Of a stretch of DNA of 15,861 bases, positions 14,147-15,861 are shown one piece after another (position 1 is the stretch's first letter; each line of letters starts with the position of its first letter). A program made the translations under genes and the position numbers. Below the pieces are notes generated by a model. That model saw only the letters and a list, made by a program, of their open reading frames with translations. It ran no database searches and had not been told where the DNA came from. The stretch is taken from NCBI GenBank assembly GCA_002435955.1, contig DIWZ01000030.1:109565-125425 (forward strand), given 5' to 3'. The DNA comes from Pelobacter sp. UBA6093. GTDB taxonomy: Bacteria; Desulfobacterota; Desulfuromonadia; Desulfuromonadales; Syntrophotaleaceae.

Positions 14147-14704
14147 ATGAATCACTTTTTTCGATTACTGTGGATGTTGCTTAGACTCTGGTTCGTGCCA
14201 CAATCAACAGGAGGCCTGACGGATCACTTCCGGCGCCCCTTCCGGGTCCTGCCGACCGACTGCGACGTCAATTTCCATCTGACCAACGGCCGCTATTTCA
14301 GCCTGCTGGATGTGGCCCGCATCGAGCATCTGGCCCGCAAGAAACTGCTGGTGCCGCTGCTGCGGCGGCGCTGGATGCCGGTACTCAATGCGACGGAAAT
14401 CACCTTTATCCGCCCCATCCCGCCGCTGCGCAAATTCGACATTGTCACCCGCATCGTCACCTGGGATGACAAATATCTCTATCTTGAACAGCGCTTCGAG
14501 AGCCTCGGCACCCTGCATGCCGTTTCCCTGGCGCGAGCCGCTTTTGTCTGCCGGCGCGAGTTGGTGCCACCGGCCATGGTGGTGGCACTGGCCGGTTATA
14601 CCGGAGAAGCCCCGCCTCGTTCCGATATCGTGGCGGGCTGGCATGCCCTGCTCAAGGACAAGAAGGGCCATTTTACCGCAGATGCTGTACTCACACGACT
14701 GTAG
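14147..14704 (+). CDS. Hotdog-fold acyl-CoA thioesterase (4HBT/THEM6-like)
   Basis: Thioesterases of this superfamily release CoA from acyl-CoA. The 185-residue product begins with a short hydrophobic stretch (about 4-17) and then the hotdog signature FRVLPTDCDVNFHLTNGRYFSLLDVARIEHL (32-62), where D38, D40, N42, H44 and N47 match the D-x-D-x-N-x-H-xx-N pattern of 4HBT-like enzymes. The rest (FIRPIPPLRKFDI, TWDDKYLYLEQRF) fits the single-domain fold. The ATG at 14147 is preceded by a modest GGGAAGAAG. A longer open frame upstream lacks family similarity. It is divergent from the beta-oxidation cluster and shares the control region, consistent with a role in CoA recycling or acyl-CoA overflow. 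The actual substrate is unknown. YeeE/YedE genes follow after 28 bp. Confidence 0.85.
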   Translation: MNHFFRLLWMLLRLWFVPQSTGGLTDHFRRPFRVLPTDCDVNFHLTNGRYFSLLDVARIEHLARKKLLVPLLRRRWMPVLNATEITFIRPIPPLRKFDIVTRIVTWDDKYLYLEQRFESLGTLHAVSLARAAFVCRRELVPPAMVVALAGYTGEAPPRSDIVAGWHALLKDKKGHFTADAVLTRL

Positions 14705-14732
14705 CCACCACTTCACAAGGAGGAATGACCGA

Positions 14733-15260
14733 ATGAAACAGCTTGAACAGGGCAGTTGGAGTCCTTACCTTGCGGGGGCGCTGACGGGCGTGGTCAGCGT
14801 ACTCTCGGTGTGGGTCAGCGGCAAGTATTTTGGCGCCTCGACCTCATTCGTCCGAACCGCGGGCATGATCGAACAACTGTTTGCGCCCGAGCGGGTTGCG
14901 AAAATGGACTATTTCATCAAGGAAGCGCCCGTTGTCGAATGGCAGTGGATGTTTGTCGTCGGCATTTTTGTCGGCGCGCTGATTGCGGCGCTGACCTCCG
15001 GCTCCTTCCGCCTGCAGGCGGTACCGGATATGTGGGCCGCACAATTCGGCGCCAACAGCACCGGCAAGCGGGCGGGCGTCGCCTTTATCGGCGGCCTTAT
15101 CCTGATGTTCGGCGCCCGCTTGGCAGGCGGCTGCCCCAGCGGACACGGTTTGAGCGGCACCATGCAACTGTCCGTCAGCGGCTATATTGCGCTGATCTGC
15201 TTTTTTACCGGCGGCATGTTCGTGGCGCGACAGCTATACAAGGGAGGTGCCAAACCATGA
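14733..15260 (+). CDS. YeeE/YedE-family membrane protein (sulfur transport type), subunit 1
   Basis: The 175-residue product has about four membrane segments (about 13-29, 72-89, 113-130, 147-165) and the YeeE/YedE signature GARLAGGCPSGHGLSG (127-142) with conserved Cys134. Family members, such as the thiosulfate importer TsuA/YeeE, use conserved cysteines to pass sulfur compounds across the inner membrane. Full-length YeeE has roughly twice as many helices, so this is a half-size form that probably works with the partner encoded next. The ATG at 14733 has AGGAGG at 8-9 nt. The stop overlaps the next start (ATGA), indicating translational coupling. The transported compound is not known from sequence. 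Confidence 0.88.
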   Translation: MKQLEQGSWSPYLAGALTGVVSVLSVWVSGKYFGASTSFVRTAGMIEQLFAPERVAKMDYFIKEAPVVEWQWMFVVGIFVGALIAALTSGSFRLQAVPDMWAAQFGANSTGKRAGVAFIGGLILMFGARLAGGCPSGHGLSGTMQLSVSGYIALICFFTGGMFVARQLYKGGAKP

Positions 15261-15784
15261 ACATCCTCGTCATCGGCCTGATTACCGGAGTTCTGTTCGG
15301 GTTTTTGCTGCAGAAGGCGCGCGTACTGCGGTATGACAAACAACTCGGTGCCTTGCGCCTGCAGGATATGACCATCGTCAAGTTCATGCTGTCCGCCGTG
15401 ATCGTCGGCATGATCGGCCTCCATCTGCTGTCGGATCTGGGCCTGATCGCCCTGAGCATCAAAGGCGCGGTGCTCGGCGCCAACGTCATCGGCGGCCTGA
15501 TCTTCGGCATCGGCTGGGGGCTGGTCGGCTACTGCCCCGGCACCTCACTGGGAGCTCTGGGCGAAGGGCGTTGGGACGCCCTGTGGGGAATTCTGGGCAT
15601 GCTGGTGGGCGCGGGGCTGTATGCCGAGACCTACCCCTTCATGAAACGGACGCTGCTGACCTGGGGCGATCTGGGCAAGATCACCCTCGCCGATGTGACC
15701 GGCATCCATCACTGGATCATCATTACCCTGCTGGCGATCGGGACGCTGGGGTTGTTTCGCTGGTTTGAGAAAAAAGGGCTGTAA
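15257..15784 (+). CDS. YeeE/YedE-family membrane protein (DUF6691-like), subunit 2
   Basis: The 175-residue product has about four membrane segments (about 2-18, 42-58, 72-93, 108-123) plus a C-terminal one (about 152-168). It shows the paired-subunit signature GWGLVGYCPGTSLGALGEGRWDAL (86-109) with Cys93. It is the usual partner of the half-size YeeE protein encoded just upstream; together they resemble the two halves of a full-length YeeE. The ATG at 15257 overlaps the previous stop by one ATGA and has GGAGG 9 nt before it. The stop is followed within two bases by a heptamer array and the inverted copy of the repeat element, so the transcript probably ends in or beyond that repeat, past the window. 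Confidence 0.88.
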   Translation: MNILVIGLITGVLFGFLLQKARVLRYDKQLGALRLQDMTIVKFMLSAVIVGMIGLHLLSDLGLIALSIKGAVLGANVIGGLIFGIGWGLVGYCPGTSLGALGEGRWDALWGILGMLVGAGLYAETYPFMKRTLLTWGDLGKITLADVTGIHHWIIITLLAIGTLGLFRWFEKKGL

Positions 15785-15785
15785 G

Positions 15786-15820
15786 CAGGCACTCGGCACT
15801 CGGCACTCGGCACTCGGTAC
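15786..15820 (-). repeat. Heptamer tandem array 3
   Basis: On the minus strand this reads GTACCGA, then GTGCCGA three times, then a degenerate GTGCCTG. It begins one base after the stop codon of the second YeeE/YedE gene and matches the array at 3996-4037 in inverted orientation. Confidence 0.85.
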
Positions 15821-15861
15821 TACAAGACCGCGGGGTCGCGCCCCCGCCCGGCGCCTTACTT
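15814..15861 (-). repeat. Inverted partial copy of the 3464-4072 repeat element
   Basis: Read on the minus strand, these 48 bases match 3955-4002 with one mismatch (GAAG in the left copy, GTAG here). The copy continues past the window edge: only the half of the right hairpin next to the GC-rich end is visible. The two copies bracket ~11.8 kb in opposite orientation. Confidence 0.9.

Noticed and set aside
14011..14184. Short plus-strand frame overlapping the thioesterase start
   Set aside because: There is no motif and no clear ribosome binding site, and it runs into the thioesterase gene in a different frame.

Overview
The window reads as bacterial chromosome from a GC-rich, probably anaerobic Deltaproteobacterium-like organism (Desulfuromonas/Geobacter/Pelobacter type). 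This assignment is an inference from codon use, a B. subtilis-type fadE-fadN-fadA gene order, the paired small YeeE/YedE proteins and the many short dispersed repeats. No marker gene settles the taxonomy.

Layout. Positions 1-696 are AT-rich with no supportable gene. From 697 to 13705 every gene is on the minus strand: a Sir2-family deacylase (697-1467), ribosomal protein S4 (1748-2377), a small secreted His/Asp/Lys-rich protein (2770-3243, followed by a clear intrinsic terminator), a ~600-bp non-coding repeat element (about 3464-4072), a YdjM/DUF457-type membrane protein (4124-4750), a SprT-like zinc metalloprotein with a duplicated N-terminal module (5010-5897), and then a fatty-acid degradation cluster. 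Read 5'->3' on the minus strand, that cluster is an acyl-CoA dehydrogenase (fadE-like), a 3-hydroxyacyl-CoA dehydrogenase/enoyl-CoA hydratase (fadN-like), a thiolase (fadA) and a long-chain acyl-CoA synthetase. Together these activate a fatty acid and carry out all four steps of beta-oxidation. A strong sigma70-type promoter (TTGACA-17-AATAAT) lies about 200 bp upstream of fadE and is followed by a structured leader.

Divergent from it on the plus strand (14147-15784) are a hotdog-fold thioesterase and two small YeeE/YedE-family membrane proteins, which are probable sulfur-compound (thiosulfate-type) transporter subunits.

The most unusual content is the repeat DNA. (i) A ~600-bp non-coding element carries two similar TTACTTT/AAAGTAA hairpins and ends in a heptamer array. 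It lies between 12-bp direct repeats, and a near-identical end of a second copy sits inverted at the right edge of the window, so the copies bracket ~11.8 kb. (ii) Three heptamer arrays with related units (GTGCCGA / GGGCTGA / GTGATGA) sit at or just after gene 3' ends, and one supplies the last codons and stop of fadE. (iii) Two pairs of inverted CGAAG-rich arms flank short spacers. No CRISPR array, prophage, transposase, tRNA or rRNA was seen.
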